From the NCBI RefSeq assembly GCF_037201815.1, contig NZ_CP147407.1, positions 62,001 to 126,000 on the forward strand: a stretch of 64,000 bases of DNA, read 5' to 3'. Positions 17,015-25,363 of this stretch are shown one piece after another. The notes below the pieces were generated by a model that was not told where the DNA came from, made no database searches, and saw only the letters and a program-made list of their open reading frames with translations. The first letter of the stretch is position 1. The number at the start of each line of letters is the position of its first letter. Position numbers and translations under genes: made by a program. The stretch is from Metabacillus sp. FJAT-52054 (lineage in GTDB: Bacteria > Bacillota > Bacilli > Bacillales > Bacillaceae).

Positions 17015-17389
17015 ATGTCAGCAGAAAGAAGCCATAAAGTAACGCAGCTTCAGTCCCAATATATGCAGCAGCAGGAGCGCAATGATCAAATTCTAAAGCG
17101 CAGAAAAAGAGGTCTTTTTCGCCGTTTAACCGTCTTTGGAGCCATCGTCGCTTTATTCGCGATTTTCATTATTACTGGAATGATCAATCAGTCAGCAGCC
17201 CTTTCAGAGCAAGCCGAGCAGAAGGACAAGCTAACGAGTGAGCTGAAGGATTTGAAAAAAGAACAAAGTATGCTTCAGGAGGAAATTGGCAAACTGAACG
17301 ACGATGACTATATTGCAGAACTGGCGAGAAGGGATTATTTCCTCTCCGGAGAGAATGAAATTATTTTCAGTTCACCGGACAAAAAATAG
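17015..17389 (+). CDS. divIC: Cell division protein DivIC (FtsB-like)
   Basis: DivIC is a bitopic divisome protein that pairs with FtsL and DivIB at the septum. The 124-residue protein has a cytoplasmic basic N terminus (RRKRGLFRRL), one membrane segment at about residues 37-58 (LTVFGAIVALFAIFIITGMI) and an extracellular leucine-zipper-like coiled coil at about 66-100 (ELKDLKKEQSMLQEEIGKL), ending in the family's DDDYIAELARRDYFLS box. GAGGG precedes the ATG at 9 bp. It lies in the conserved yabQ-divIC-yabR order. Confidence 0.95.
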   Translation: MSAERSHKVTQLQSQYMQQQERNDQILKRRKRGLFRRLTVFGAIVALFAIFIITGMINQSAALSEQAEQKDKLTSELKDLKKEQSMLQEEIGKLNDDDYIAELARRDYFLSGENEIIFSSPDKK

Positions 17390-17473
17390 CCTTTATTGAC
17401 ACTATGATTTTGGTTTAGGTATAATTAAAGAAATGATGATTTTTTTATCAGTTTAAGGAGGAGCATTTTTTTT

Positions 17474-17932
17474 ATGTCCATTGAAGTTGGCAGCAAGTTA
17501 CAAGGTAAAGTAACTGGTATTACGAATTTCGGAGCTTTTGTTGAGCTACCGGGAGGTTCCACGGGTCTAGTTCACATAAGCGAAGTAGCCGATAATTACG
17601 TGAAAGACATTAATGACCATCTTAAAGTTGGCGACATGGTTGAAGTAAAAGTCATCAACGTTGAAAAAGATGGAAAGATCGGTCTATCGATTAAGAAAGC
17701 AATCGACCGTCCAGATCGTCCTGAACGTCCTGAGCGTCCTCGTCAGGATCGCCCGCGTACAGACCGGCCGCACCGAGGTGGCGGAGGCGGAGCAGGAAGA
17801 AACGAATTCCGTCCTAAAGAGAATTTTGAACAAAAAATGAGCCGCTTCCTTAAAGACAGTGAAGACCGGTTATCTTCTCTTAAAAGGAATACAGAATCAA
17901 AACGCGGCGGACGCGGAGCAAAAAGAGGCTAA
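17474..17932 (+). CDS. yabR: S1-domain RNA-binding protein YabR
   Basis: This 152-residue protein has one N-terminal S1 RNA-binding domain (residues 3-75: GSKLQGKVTGITNFGAFVEL, then GLVHISEVA) and a basic, low-complexity tail. The tail starts with Arg-Pro repeats (RPDRPERPERPRQDRPRTDR, about residues 77-96) and a glycine run, then a segment KENFEQKMSRFLKDSEDRLSSL and a final Gly-Arg-Lys patch. It is longer than B. subtilis YabR (128). The role is probably RNA or ribosome binding; no specific target is known. AAGGAGGAGC precedes the ATG. A strong terminator follows. Confidence 0.93.
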   Translation: MSIEVGSKLQGKVTGITNFGAFVELPGGSTGLVHISEVADNYVKDINDHLKVGDMVEVKVINVEKDGKIGLSIKKAIDRPDRPERPERPRQDRPRTDRPHRGGGGGAGRNEFRPKENFEQKMSRFLKDSEDRLSSLKRNTESKRGGRGAKRG

Positions 17933-17952
17933 CTTGCTGCTGTCAATATAGA

Positions 17953-17984
17953 TAAAAACACTCCTTTGGGGTGTTTTTTTGTTT
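17953..17984 (+). terminator. Terminator after yabR
   Basis: AAAACACTCC pairs with GGGGTGTTTT over a short loop and continues in a run of T. Confidence 0.85.
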
Positions 17985-18053
17985 TTTATTAGATGACTGA
18001 GCAGAAGATAACCCAGTCATTTAATGGTTTCTTGAAAAAAATTAAATTTAGTA

Positions 18054-18082
18054 TTGACTCATAACCCAAAGCTTTGTATTAT
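18054..18082 (+). promoter_or_regulatory. Promoter of the tRNA-Met/tRNA-Glu unit
   Basis: TTGACT and TATTAT are separated by 17 bp, about 80 bp before the first mature tRNA base. Confidence 0.75.
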
Positions 18083-18162
18083 AGAACTTGTGCTTCATAG
18101 GACAGCAAGCCTGTTTGAAAGAAGTACAGCCCGCACGGCCATGGCAGGTCGCGCATTTATAT

Positions 18163-18239
18163 GGCGGTGTAGCTCAGCTGGCTAGAGCGTACGGTTCATA
18201 CCCGTGAGGTCGGGGGTTCGATCCCCTCCGCCGCTACCA
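18163..18239 (+). tRNA. tRNA-Met (CAT), elongator type
   Basis: A complete 77-nt cloverleaf with anticodon CAT and encoded CCA. The first base pair is G-T rather than the unpaired C-A of initiators, and the body matches the B. subtilis trnSL elongator tRNA-Met as I recall it. Confidence 0.95.
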
Positions 18240-18260
18240 ATTTTTAAAACAGAATTATGA

Positions 18261-18332
18261 GGCCCGTTGGTCAAGCGGTTAAGACACCGCCCTTTCACGG
18301 CGGTAACACGGGTTCGAATCCCGTACGGGTCA
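18261..18332 (+). tRNA. tRNA-Glu (TTC)
   Basis: A 72-nt cloverleaf with anticodon TTC. The acceptor GGCCCGT pairs with ACGGGTC; the discriminator A is followed by TCA, so CCA is not encoded and must be added after transcription. Confidence 0.93.
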
Positions 18333-18342
18333 TCAATCATTG

Positions 18343-18369
18343 AAAAACTTCCATTAGGGAAGTTTTTTT
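18343..18369 (+). terminator. Terminator after the tRNA pair
   Basis: AAAAACTTCC pairs with GGAAGTTTTT around ATTAG and ends in a T-run. Confidence 0.85.
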
Positions 18370-18576
18370 GTTTATATAAGAAAGTAATTTTTAAATTGCG
18401 TGGCGGCAGATTTTCGCTGCAGGATGCTCCAATCATCATAACTCAAAATTGTTCAAAGCACCTATATAATAAAAGCCTTCCAGAATCCCACACGTTGTCC
18501 CCGGGGCTTCAATCAGTCATTTCTTCTCAGCTGTACGCTTCTCTGCTTAATTTCTTCGTTTACCTCCTAATGCGAT

Positions 18577-18624
18577 CTATTGATTTTGGAACCGGACCGC
18601 CGGACCAGAAGCTAAAATCAATAG
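18577..18624. repeat. Long imperfect inverted repeat
   Basis: CTATTGATTTT (18577-18587) and AAAATCAATAG (18614-18624) are perfect 11-bp arms. Between them GG, CCGG and CCGG, CC continue the symmetry around a 4-nt loop. No T-run follows on either strand, so it is not an ordinary terminator. Apart from this the stretch 18370-18760 holds no gene I can support. Confidence 0.7.
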
Positions 18625-18764
18625 GCAAATTAAACAAATTCAAAATTTATACCAAATAATTTTCAGTCTTTTCTACACGTTCATCGAAATGACGTCAGCA
18701 ATCTTCTTTTTCTTTTGTAAATGCTGGGGGATTCGCTCTAAATCATGAAGGAGCAAGCTTAAAC

Positions 18765-18830
18765 CGTCGAACGCTTTCTTGTTCAAGCACCCTTGTTTTG
18801 ACAAAATCTATTTTTTCCGTCCGCTATAAT
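18765..18830 (+). promoter_or_regulatory. Spo0A-type promoter of spoIIE (21-bp spacer)
   Basis: Perfect TTGACA (18798-18803) and TATAAT (18825-18830) hexamers are 21 bp apart. This too-long spacing is the hallmark of the B. subtilis spoIIE promoter, which sigma-A uses only with Spo0A-P. A 0A-box-like CGTCGAA lies at 18765-18771 and a weaker ATCGAAA near 18684. Confidence 0.85.
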
Positions 18831-18862
18831 TACCTCAACAAACCGATTTGGGGGTATGTATA

Positions 18863-21349
18863 GTGCAAAAAGCTGAAAGAAGATTAATGGAACCGATTAG
18901 CGGAGCAGCGATTGAAAAAACGCAGCATGCAATTCAAAGATCTACGAAAAAAGCGGGTGCTTACTTTCAATCCATTCTGTTTCATAAAGGACTTCTATAT
19001 ATGTTCATCGGATTTTTACTTGGACGAGCTGTTATCCTAACTGAAATTCTCCCGTTTGCCCTTCCGTTCTTTGGAGTACTCTTCTTAATGAAAAAAGATA
19101 AAGCGCTGATCGGAGCTTTATCGCTGGCGGCCGGAGGGCTGACAATCTCACTGGAAACATCCCTCATCATTACGTGCCACCTGCTGTTCTTCTTATTTTT
19201 GCAAAAGGCCGGTGCCTTTATATTTAAGGACCGGGTTCGGACACTGCCTTTCATCATCCTGCTCGCGGTAGCGGGAACGAGGATTGCCTCCACCTTCGTA
19301 TTATACGGAACAATTTCTTCCTATGATGGGATGATGGCCGGTGTAGAAGCCGGATTGGCCTTTATCCTTACTCTCATTTTTCTTCAAAGCATTCCGCTCA
19401 TATCGAGTCCGCGGTATAAGCAGTCACTGAAATCAGAGGAAATCATTTGTCTGATGATTCTCATTGCTTCGGTAATGACCGGTTTAACCGGGGTCTCTTA
19501 TATGGACTTCAAAGCAGAGCACGTTTTTTCCAGATACATGGTCCTATTATTTGCCTTTATTGGAGGATCAAGCATCGGCTGTACCGTTGGGGTAGTCACC
19601 GGCCTGATCTTGAGTCTCGCCAATGTAGGAAACCTGTATCAAATGAGTCTGCTGGCATTTTCAGGTTTACTCGGCGGGCTGTTAAAGGAAGGCCAGAAAA
19701 TCGGGGCAGCAGCTGGCCTGCTCATCGGATCCATGCTGCTGTCCCTGTATGGGGGCGGCACGTCCGACTTCATGGCCACTATGGTGGAATCCACGGCAGC
19801 AATCGTTTTGTTTTTCCTTACACCGAAAGGAATAACAGCCAGTCTTGCAAAGCATATTCCTGGAACAAATGAGCATGCGATGGAACAGCAGCTGTACGCT
19901 ACGAGAATAAGAGATGTCACCGCGCATCGGGTGGATCAGTTCTCTGGTGTATTTGAGGCTCTGTCCCAAAGTTTTAATGCCTTCTATGAAAAGGGAGAGG
20001 CAGACTCGGCAAGAGAAACGGATTTATTTTTAAGTACGATTACAGAGAAAACCTGTCATCATTGCTATAAAAAAGAAAGGTGCTGGGTCAATAATTTTCA
20101 AGACACCTATGATCTTATGACACAGGTGACGAATGAGACGAGTGCGAACACGTACTCGGTTAATCGGAAACTGAAGAAGGAATTTCATGCACATTGCTCC
20201 AAGGCGACTCAGGTAGAAGTGGCCATAGAACAGGAGCTTAATGAGTTCAAAGCGAACCAGAAATTGAATAAGCAAGTCCAGGAGAGCCGCAGACTCGTAG
20301 CTGAACAGCTGCTTGGCGTTTCCAAAGTGATGGAGGACTTTTCCCGGGAAATCAGACGTGAAAGGGAAAATCACTTTTTACTGGAAGAGCAGATCTTAGA
20401 AGCTCTCCAGAATTTCGGAGTGGAAATCGGTCATGTTGAAATATACAGCTTGGAGCAGGGGAATGTAGACATGGAAATGTCGATCCCGTTTTGCCAGGGC
20501 CATGGCGAATGCGAAAAAATCATTGCTCCAATGCTTTCAGATATATTGGAAGAGCAGGTCATAGTGAAGCACGAGGAGTGCGGCCTGTATCCAAACGGAT
20601 TTTGTCATGTATCATTCGGTTCAGCCAAGAGCTTTAAAGTAGATATCGGAGCAGCACATGCTGCAAAAGGAGGCGGGCTTGTTTCAGGAGACAGCTATTC
20701 CATGATTGATTTGGGGGTTGGAAAATATGCCATTGCCATAAGCGACGGAATGGGAAATGGAGCGAGAGCACAGTTTGAAAGCAACGAAACGATTAAGCTC
20801 CTTGAAAAAATCCTGCAATCGGGGATCGATGAAAAGGTGGCGATTAAAACCGTCAACTCGATTCTATCTCTTCGAACGACAGATGAAGTGTACTCAACAC
20901 TTGATTTGGCTATTGTAGATTTGCAGGATGCCACGTGTAAATTCCTTAAGATCGGTTCAACGCCAAGCTTTATCAAACGGGGGGATAAAGTCATAAAAAT
21001 ACAGGCGAGCAATTTGCCGATTGGAATTATCGAAGACTTTGAAGTGGATGTGGTAGGTGAGCAGCTTAAAGCAGGGGATTTGCTTATTATGATGAGCGAC
21101 GGGATTTTTGAAGGACCTAAACATGTAGAGAATCATGAAATTTGGATGAAGAGAAAAGTATCGGAGCTGGAAACAAATGATCCTCAGGAGGTGGCGGATT
21201 TAATTATGGAAGAGGTCATTAGGACCCGTTCCGGAAAAATCGATGATGATATGACCATTATCGCTGCGAAGATTGAACACAACACTCCTAAATGGGCGGC
21301 GATTTCTACAAACCGCTATTTTCAAAAGAAAAAACAGAGTGTTTCATAA
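18863..21349 (+). CDS. spoIIE: Stage II sporulation protein E, PP2C-type phosphatase
   Basis: SpoIIE dephosphorylates SpoIIAA-P in the forespore, which releases sigma-F, and also helps place the polar septum by binding FtsZ. The 828-residue protein has about ten N-terminal membrane helices (to about residue 330), a central FtsZ-binding and oligomerisation region with predicted coiled coil (about 340-580), and a PP2C/PPM phosphatase domain with metal-binding SDGMGNG near 626, MSDGIFEGP near 743 and DDDMTIIAAKI near 795. The start is a GTG at 18863, 9 bp after GGGGG; this gives the same length as B. subtilis (827). The TTG in frame at 18848 is inside the G-run region and rejected. yabS and yabT follow. 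Confidence 0.97.
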   Translation: MQKAERRLMEPISGAAIEKTQHAIQRSTKKAGAYFQSILFHKGLLYMFIGFLLGRAVILTEILPFALPFFGVLFLMKKDKALIGALSLAAGGLTISLETSLIITCHLLFFLFLQKAGAFIFKDRVRTLPFIILLAVAGTRIASTFVLYGTISSYDGMMAGVEAGLAFILTLIFLQSIPLISSPRYKQSLKSEEIICLMILIASVMTGLTGVSYMDFKAEHVFSRYMVLLFAFIGGSSIGCTVGVVTGLILSLANVGNLYQMSLLAFSGLLGGLLKEGQKIGAAAGLLIGSMLLSLYGGGTSDFMATMVESTAAIVLFFLTPKGITASLAKHIPGTNEHAMEQQLYATRIRDVTAHRVDQFSGVFEALSQSFNAFYEKGEADSARETDLFLSTITEKTCHHCYKKERCWVNNFQDTYDLMTQVTNETSANTYSVNRKLKKEFHAHCSKATQVEVAIEQELNEFKANQKLNKQVQESRRLVAEQLLGVSKVMEDFSREIRRERENHFLLEEQILEALQNFGVEIGHVEIYSLEQGNVDMEMSIPFCQGHGECEKIIAPMLSDILEEQVIVKHEECGLYPNGFCHVSFGSAKSFKVDIGAAHAAKGGGLVSGDSYSMIDLGVGKYAIAISDGMGNGARAQFESNETIKLLEKILQSGIDEKVAIKTVNSILSLRTTDEVYSTLDLAIVDLQDATCKFLKIGSTPSFIKRGDKVIKIQASNLPIGIIEDFEVDVVGEQLKAGDLLIMMSDGIFEGPKHVENHEIWMKRKVSELETNDPQEVADLIMEEVIRTRSGKIDDDMTIIAAKIEHNTPKWAAISTNRYFQKKKQSVS

Positions 21350-21408
21350 AGGAAAAGCAGTAGAACCGTGAATTCCACTTCATGATCATACAGAATAAAA
21401 ATTTAATA

Positions 21409-21439
21409 GTATGAAAATTGTACTCCTGTGGCAAGGCTG
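21409..21439 (+). promoter_or_regulatory. Sigma-F-like promoter candidate for yabS-yabT
   Basis: GTATG and GGCAAGGCT are 16 bp apart and partly fit the sigma-F consensus (GYWTA, 16 bp, GGNRANANT). It would start transcription about 25 bp before the yabS start codon. Confidence 0.4.
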
Positions 21440-21471
21440 ATAGATATCAGACCTTACAGGAGGGGAAAGCA

Positions 21472-22209
21472 ATGAATCGAGGACGAATTAAACAGATCCT
21501 TCTCATCACTGACGGATGTTCCAATCATGGAGAGGACCCGGTCGCAATGGCAGCGTATGCCAACGAGCAAGGGATCACAGTGAACGTAATTGGGGTGGTA
21601 GATGAAAAGGTTATTGATGAAGCCGCTATGAGAGAGATTGAGAGCATTGCAGCTTCCGGAGGCGGTGTCAGCCAGACCGTCTACACTCAAGTGCTGTCTC
21701 AAACGGTACAAATGGTCACAAGGAAAGCGATGACGCAAACCATCCAGGGGGTCGTCAACAAAGAGCTTCAGCAAATTCTGGGGAAAAAGGTTTCAATGGA
21801 AGAGCTGCCGCCTGATAAAAGGGGGGAAGTGATGGAGGTAGTGGACGAGCTGGGAGAAACCATGCATTTAGAAATGGTCATCATGGTCGATGTAAGTGCA
21901 AGCATGACACCGAAGCTCCCTACTGTGAAAGAGGCGCTGCTGGATCTGTCCATCAGCCTGAATTCCCGGATTGGCGAAAATGAGTTCTCTGTGTGTGTAT
22001 TTCCTGGGAAACGTGCGGATGTGGAGACCGTCATAGACTGGACACCTCGGCTGGAGTCCATATCCTCTATATTTTCCAAGCTTTCTGCTGGGGGGCTTAC
22101 CCCAACGGGACCTGCAATTCGCGAGGGTGCCGCTCTTATCAGCAAAAAAAGAGGAAGCCGGAAAGACCTGCTGGATGATGAGGGGTATCGCTATGAAGGT
22201 GGCCGATAA
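21472..22209 (+). CDS. yabS: vWA-like protein YabS
   Basis: This 245-residue soluble protein has both halves of a von Willebrand A domain but in reversed order. Residues about 5-45 (QILLITDGCSNHGEDP, then GITVNVIGVVDE) look like the C-terminal half of a vWA fold; residues about 135-240 hold the MIDAS motif DVSASMT (near 140) and the later TPTGPAIREGA. The middle (about 70-130, with TRKAMTQTIQGVVN) is helical. Biochemical function is unknown; vWA domains usually mediate metal-dependent protein contacts. ACAGGAGGGG fixes the ATG at 21472. Its end overlaps yabT by 17 bp, so the two are cotranslated, directly downstream of the SpoIIE phosphatase. Confidence 0.9.
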   Translation: MNRGRIKQILLITDGCSNHGEDPVAMAAYANEQGITVNVIGVVDEKVIDEAAMREIESIAASGGGVSQTVYTQVLSQTVQMVTRKAMTQTIQGVVNKELQQILGKKVSMEELPPDKRGEVMEVVDELGETMHLEMVIMVDVSASMTPKLPTVKEALLDLSISLNSRIGENEFSVCVFPGKRADVETVIDWTPRLESISSIFSKLSAGGLTPTGPAIREGAALISKKRGSRKDLLDDEGYRYEGGR

Positions 22210-23209
22210 AATACTTCCCGGTACGAAAATTAAGGGAAAGTGGCATCAGAACGAATACACCGTGATCAAGTCTCTCGGAAAAGGAGCGAACGGGGCGGTC
22301 TATTTAGTTCAGAGGAGCAGTGGGCTTGCGGCGTTAAAACTGAGTGACAACAGCATGTCTATCACGTCTGAAGTGAATGTGCTGAAACACTTTTCAAAGG
22401 TCCAGGGGAAAAACCTTGGGCCTCATTTATTTGATACGGACGACTGGGATCAGGGAGGGGGAAGCCCCGTTCCTTCTTTTTACGTGATGGAATACATAAA
22501 AGGTGTTCCCTTTTTGGATTTTGTGAAGGCAAGGGGTGCTGAATGGGTGCCTGTCCTCATGCTCCAGCTTCTTGGCAGCTTGTCGAATCTGCATGAAGCC
22601 GGCTGGGTTTTCGGAGATCTTAAACCGGAAAATCTTATTGTAACGGATTCGCCTGTTACAGTTAAGATTATTGATGTAGGCGGAACAACAGGAATAGGCA
22701 GATCCATTAAGGAGTACACAGAATTTTTCGACAGAGGATACTGGGGAATGGGATCACGAAAAGCGGATCCCGGCTATGATCTTTTTGCCGCAGCCATGAT
22801 TGCGGTCAATGCCGGCTGCGGGGGGAGGTTTCTTAAAAACAGTGAGGGAGAAAAGCTTTTATTTGAGAAAATTGACAGCGTACCGCTTCTTTATAAACAG
22901 CGAAGTGTTCTAAGGAAGGCATTAAAAGGACAATATGCCAAAGCGGAAGAGATGAAGAAAGAACTGCTTCGATGTCTGGCGGAACCGGAAAAAAGGCAAA
23001 CGTCTTCAATGGGGAGAAGCAGCAGATCCGGGCAAAAAACGGCATCTCCTCCGCCAAAAAGGCATTCAGCCCAAAAGAAGCCCGTTACGAAAAGGAAAAG
23101 GAGCAGCGGCGGCAGTCATTCGAGCAGCGGCTGGATGGATACCTTTATTGTCGTAAGCGGAGTCTTTATATTGTATGCTCTCTACATCTATCATTTCCTG
23201 CTGCCGTAA
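22193..23209 (+). CDS. yabT: Serine/threonine protein kinase YabT, membrane anchored
   Basis: YabT is a Hanks-type kinase active during sporulation in B. subtilis, where it is reported to be DNA-activated and to phosphorylate RecA. The 338-residue protein has the glycine loop GKGANGAVYLV (near 25-35), the ATP Lys in AALKLSD, a catalytic loop FGDLKPENL (near 142) that lacks the usual His-Arg before Asp, and DVGG instead of DFG (near 162). A basic Ser/Lys/Arg-rich linker (about 255-315) precedes one C-terminal membrane helix (FIVVSGVFILYALYIYHFLL), so the kinase faces the cytosol. The start at 22193 follows GAGGGG and lies within yabS. The altered motifs are shared with the B. subtilis protein, so it is probably active. 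Confidence 0.94.
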   Translation: MKVADKILPGTKIKGKWHQNEYTVIKSLGKGANGAVYLVQRSSGLAALKLSDNSMSITSEVNVLKHFSKVQGKNLGPHLFDTDDWDQGGGSPVPSFYVMEYIKGVPFLDFVKARGAEWVPVLMLQLLGSLSNLHEAGWVFGDLKPENLIVTDSPVTVKIIDVGGTTGIGRSIKEYTEFFDRGYWGMGSRKADPGYDLFAAAMIAVNAGCGGRFLKNSEGEKLLFEKIDSVPLLYKQRSVLRKALKGQYAKAEEMKKELLRCLAEPEKRQTSSMGRSSRSGQKTASPPPKRHSAQKKPVTKRKRSSGGSHSSSGWMDTFIVVSGVFILYALYIYHFLLP

Positions 23210-23310
23210 AAATGGTGATTTTGTGAACAAACGGTCTGAATTTTGCGGAAATCAGGATAATAATGGTACGATATCCTTAGTCCGAAATTGTCAGTAAATG
23301 AGGGAGAGAC

Positions 23311-24735
23311 GTGGTACCCTTTATTCAATTTATACAAAAGCATAAGCTGATCGAACCCTCTTCAACCATCTTGGCAGGCGTATCAGGCGGTCCTGACTCG
23401 CTTAGTCTGCTGCACATGCTCCTCCGCATCCGTAAAGAATGGGAATTGAATCTTGTTGTTCTGCATGTAGACCACATGTTCAGGGGAAAAGAATCTGAAG
23501 AAGAGATGGAATTTGTCCGATCCTTTTGCAGGGAGCATGATGTACCTTTCGAAAGCTGCCAGGCAGATGCAGGAGCTTATGCCATATCCCATCAAATGAG
23601 TGCGCAGGAAGCAGCAAGAGCATGCCGCTATCAGTTTTTTGAAAAAATGATGAATCAATACCAGGCATCAGCCTTAGCGCTGGGCCACCACGGAGACGAT
23701 CAGGTTGAAACCATATTAATGAGGCTGGTCCGCGGCGGCAAAGGTACGGCACTTGCCGGAATACAGCCCAAACGGGAGTTTGCCGGCGGATTCATTATAC
23801 GGCCCCTTCTCGGCATGACTCGGCAGGAAATCCTGGATTATTGCGAGAAGGAAAGATTGGCCCCCCGATTTGATCCGAGCAATGAAAAAGACACTTATAC
23901 ACGAAACAGGTTCCGAAAGAGGATCCTCCCTTTTCTGAAAGAAGAAAACCCTCAAGTGCATGAAAAGTTCCAGGCATTCAGCGAAAACTTAACAGAAGAC
24001 GAGCGGTATTTGCAGGAATTAACGGAGCATGAGATGAATACAGTATGGAGAAGAGGAGACGGTTTTGCAGAGCTTGAAATCGATCTGCTGAAAAGGTTGC
24101 CTTTACCTTTACAAAGAAGAGGGATTCAACTAATATTAAACTATCTTTACAAAAGTGTTCCGTCTTCATTATCATCCATACATACAGAAAGCGTTCTATC
24201 TTTGCTTTCCCAATCTCACCCTTCCGGATCTCTCCATCTTCCAAATGGTTTAAAGGCCGTTAAATCCTATAACCTCTGCATGTTTACTTTTGAACAAGCA
24301 GAACCGGAACCGTACCACCTGGAATTGCCAATTCCGGGCGAGGCTATGCTTCCCTCAGGAGGCCGTATAGAAGCGAAGCTGATTACTGAGAGTCCAGGTG
24401 CTGACAGGGGAAAGAACAGCCTTCTTATAAAGCGGGACAAAGTCCTGCTGCCGCTTTCAGTCCGTTCCAGGAAAAATGGGGACAAACTGAAACTCAAAGG
24501 CATGAATGGCACAAAAAAAGTCAAAGATATATTTATTGACAAGAAGATCGCAATTGAAGCCAGGAATCAGTGGCCGGTTCTTGAAGACGCAAATGGAACG
24601 ATTTTGTGGCTGCCGGGTCTGACGAAATCAGCCTGGGAGGAAAATGATTGGTCTGAGGGCGAATTCATTTTTTTACAATATCATCAACAAGGATCTTCTA
24701 GGGGGCAAAACACACATGATGAAACAGGATATTGA
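23311..24735 (+). CDS. tilS: tRNA(Ile)-lysidine synthase
   Basis: TilS uses ATP to attach lysine to C34 of tRNA-Ile(CAU), which changes its codon reading from AUG to AUA; it is essential. The 474-residue protein has the PP-loop motif [15 protein letters not shown] near residue 25, [11 protein letters not shown] near 128, [11 protein letters not shown] near 165, and the C-terminal TilS substrate-binding domains (from about 230, ending with LPGLTKSAW). The start is GTG at 23311 after AGGGAGAG. Its last 20 bases overlap hpt. Confidence 0.96.
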   Translation: MVPFIQFIQKHKLIEPSSTILAGVSGGPDSLSLLHMLLRIRKEWELNLVVLHVDHMFRGKESEEEMEFVRSFCREHDVPFESCQADAGAYAISHQMSAQEAARACRYQFFEKMMNQYQASALALGHHGDDQVETILMRLVRGGKGTALAGIQPKREFAGGFIIRPLLGMTRQEILDYCEKERLAPRFDPSNEKDTYTRNRFRKRILPFLKEENPQVHEKFQAFSENLTEDERYLQELTEHEMNTVWRRGDGFAELEIDLLKRLPLPLQRRGIQLILNYLYKSVPSSLSSIHTESVLSLLSQSHPSGSLHLPNGLKAVKSYNLCMFTFEQAEPEPYHLELPIPGEAMLPSGGRIEAKLITESPGADRGKNSLLIKRDKVLLPLSVRSRKNGDKLKLKGMNGTKKVKDIFIDKKIAIEARNQWPVLEDANGTILWLPGLTKSAWEENDWSEGEFIFLQYHQQGSSRGQNTHDETGY

Positions 24736-25264
24736 AAAAATCTTGGTTACAGAAGAAGAAATACAGGCAAAAGTTAAAGAATTGGGAACACTGTTAACTG
24801 AAGAGTACAAAGAAACCTTTCCTTTAGCTATTGGAGTATTAAAAGGTGCACTGCCTTTTATGACAGATCTTCTTAAGCACATCGATACATATTTGGAAAT
24901 GGATTTTATGGATGTTTCAAGCTACGGTTCATCAACTGTATCCTCAGGGGAAGTAAAGATCTTAAAGGATCTGAACACTTCTGTCGAAGGCCGTGACATC
25001 CTTATCATAGAAGATATTATCGACAGTGGTTTAACATTAAGCTATCTTGTGGAATTATTCAGGTATCGGAAAGCCAAGTCCATCAAAATTGTCACTCTTT
25101 TGGATAAGCCGAGCGGAAGAAAAGCGGACATCCAGGCTGACTATGTTGGATTTGAAGTGCCGGATGCCTTTGTTGTAGGATACGGGCTCGATTATATTGA
25201 GCGCTACCGTAATCTTCCTTACGTCGGCGTTTTGAAACCCCGCGTTTATCAAAACACCAACTGA
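24716..25264 (+). CDS. hpt: Hypoxanthine phosphoribosyltransferase
   Basis: Hpt salvages hypoxanthine and guanine with PRPP to IMP and GMP; in B. subtilis it also binds FtsH and TilS interacts with it. The 182-residue protein has the PRPP loop [14 protein letters not shown] near residues 98-111, the [17 protein letters not shown] flexible loop, and [20 protein letters not shown] near 137-156 with the purine-contacting Lys and Phe/Val. The ATG at 24716 lies inside tilS, and a GGGGG run 7-11 bp before it is the ribosome binding site. The tilS-hpt-ftsH order is conserved in Bacillus. Confidence 0.96.
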   Translation: MMKQDIEKILVTEEEIQAKVKELGTLLTEEYKETFPLAIGVLKGALPFMTDLLKHIDTYLEMDFMDVSSYGSSTVSSGEVKILKDLNTSVEGRDILIIEDIIDSGLTLSYLVELFRYRKAKSIKIVTLLDKPSGRKADIQADYVGFEVPDAFVVGYGLDYIERYRNLPYVGVLKPRVYQNTN

Positions 25265-25293
25265 GGATTAAGGCCTGAATAAATGGCGCCATA

Positions 25294-25322
25294 TTGTTTG
25301 TATTGGCATGATTTTCTATGAT
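25294..25322 (+). promoter_or_regulatory. Sigma-A promoter candidate for ftsH
   Basis: TTGTTT and TATGAT are 17 bp apart in the hpt-ftsH gap, 42 bp before the ftsH start. Confidence 0.6.
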
Positions 25323-25363
25323 ACTATTTAAACTAATTGTGTCTACTGTGGAGGAGGTAAGGA

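Noticed and set aside
18163..18400. Integration (att) site at the tRNA pair.
   Set aside because: No integrase gene and no direct repeat of the tRNA 3' end is seen nearby; a normal terminator follows.
18267..18659. Open frame of 130 codons over and after tRNA-Glu.
   Set aside because: It begins within the tRNA gene, crosses its terminator and has no ribosome binding site.
22193..23209. YabT as an inactive pseudokinase because the His-Arg-Asp and Asp-Phe-Gly motifs are altered.
   Set aside because: The same alterations occur, as I recall, in B. subtilis YabT, which is reported active; Lys, catalytic Asp and Asn are present.
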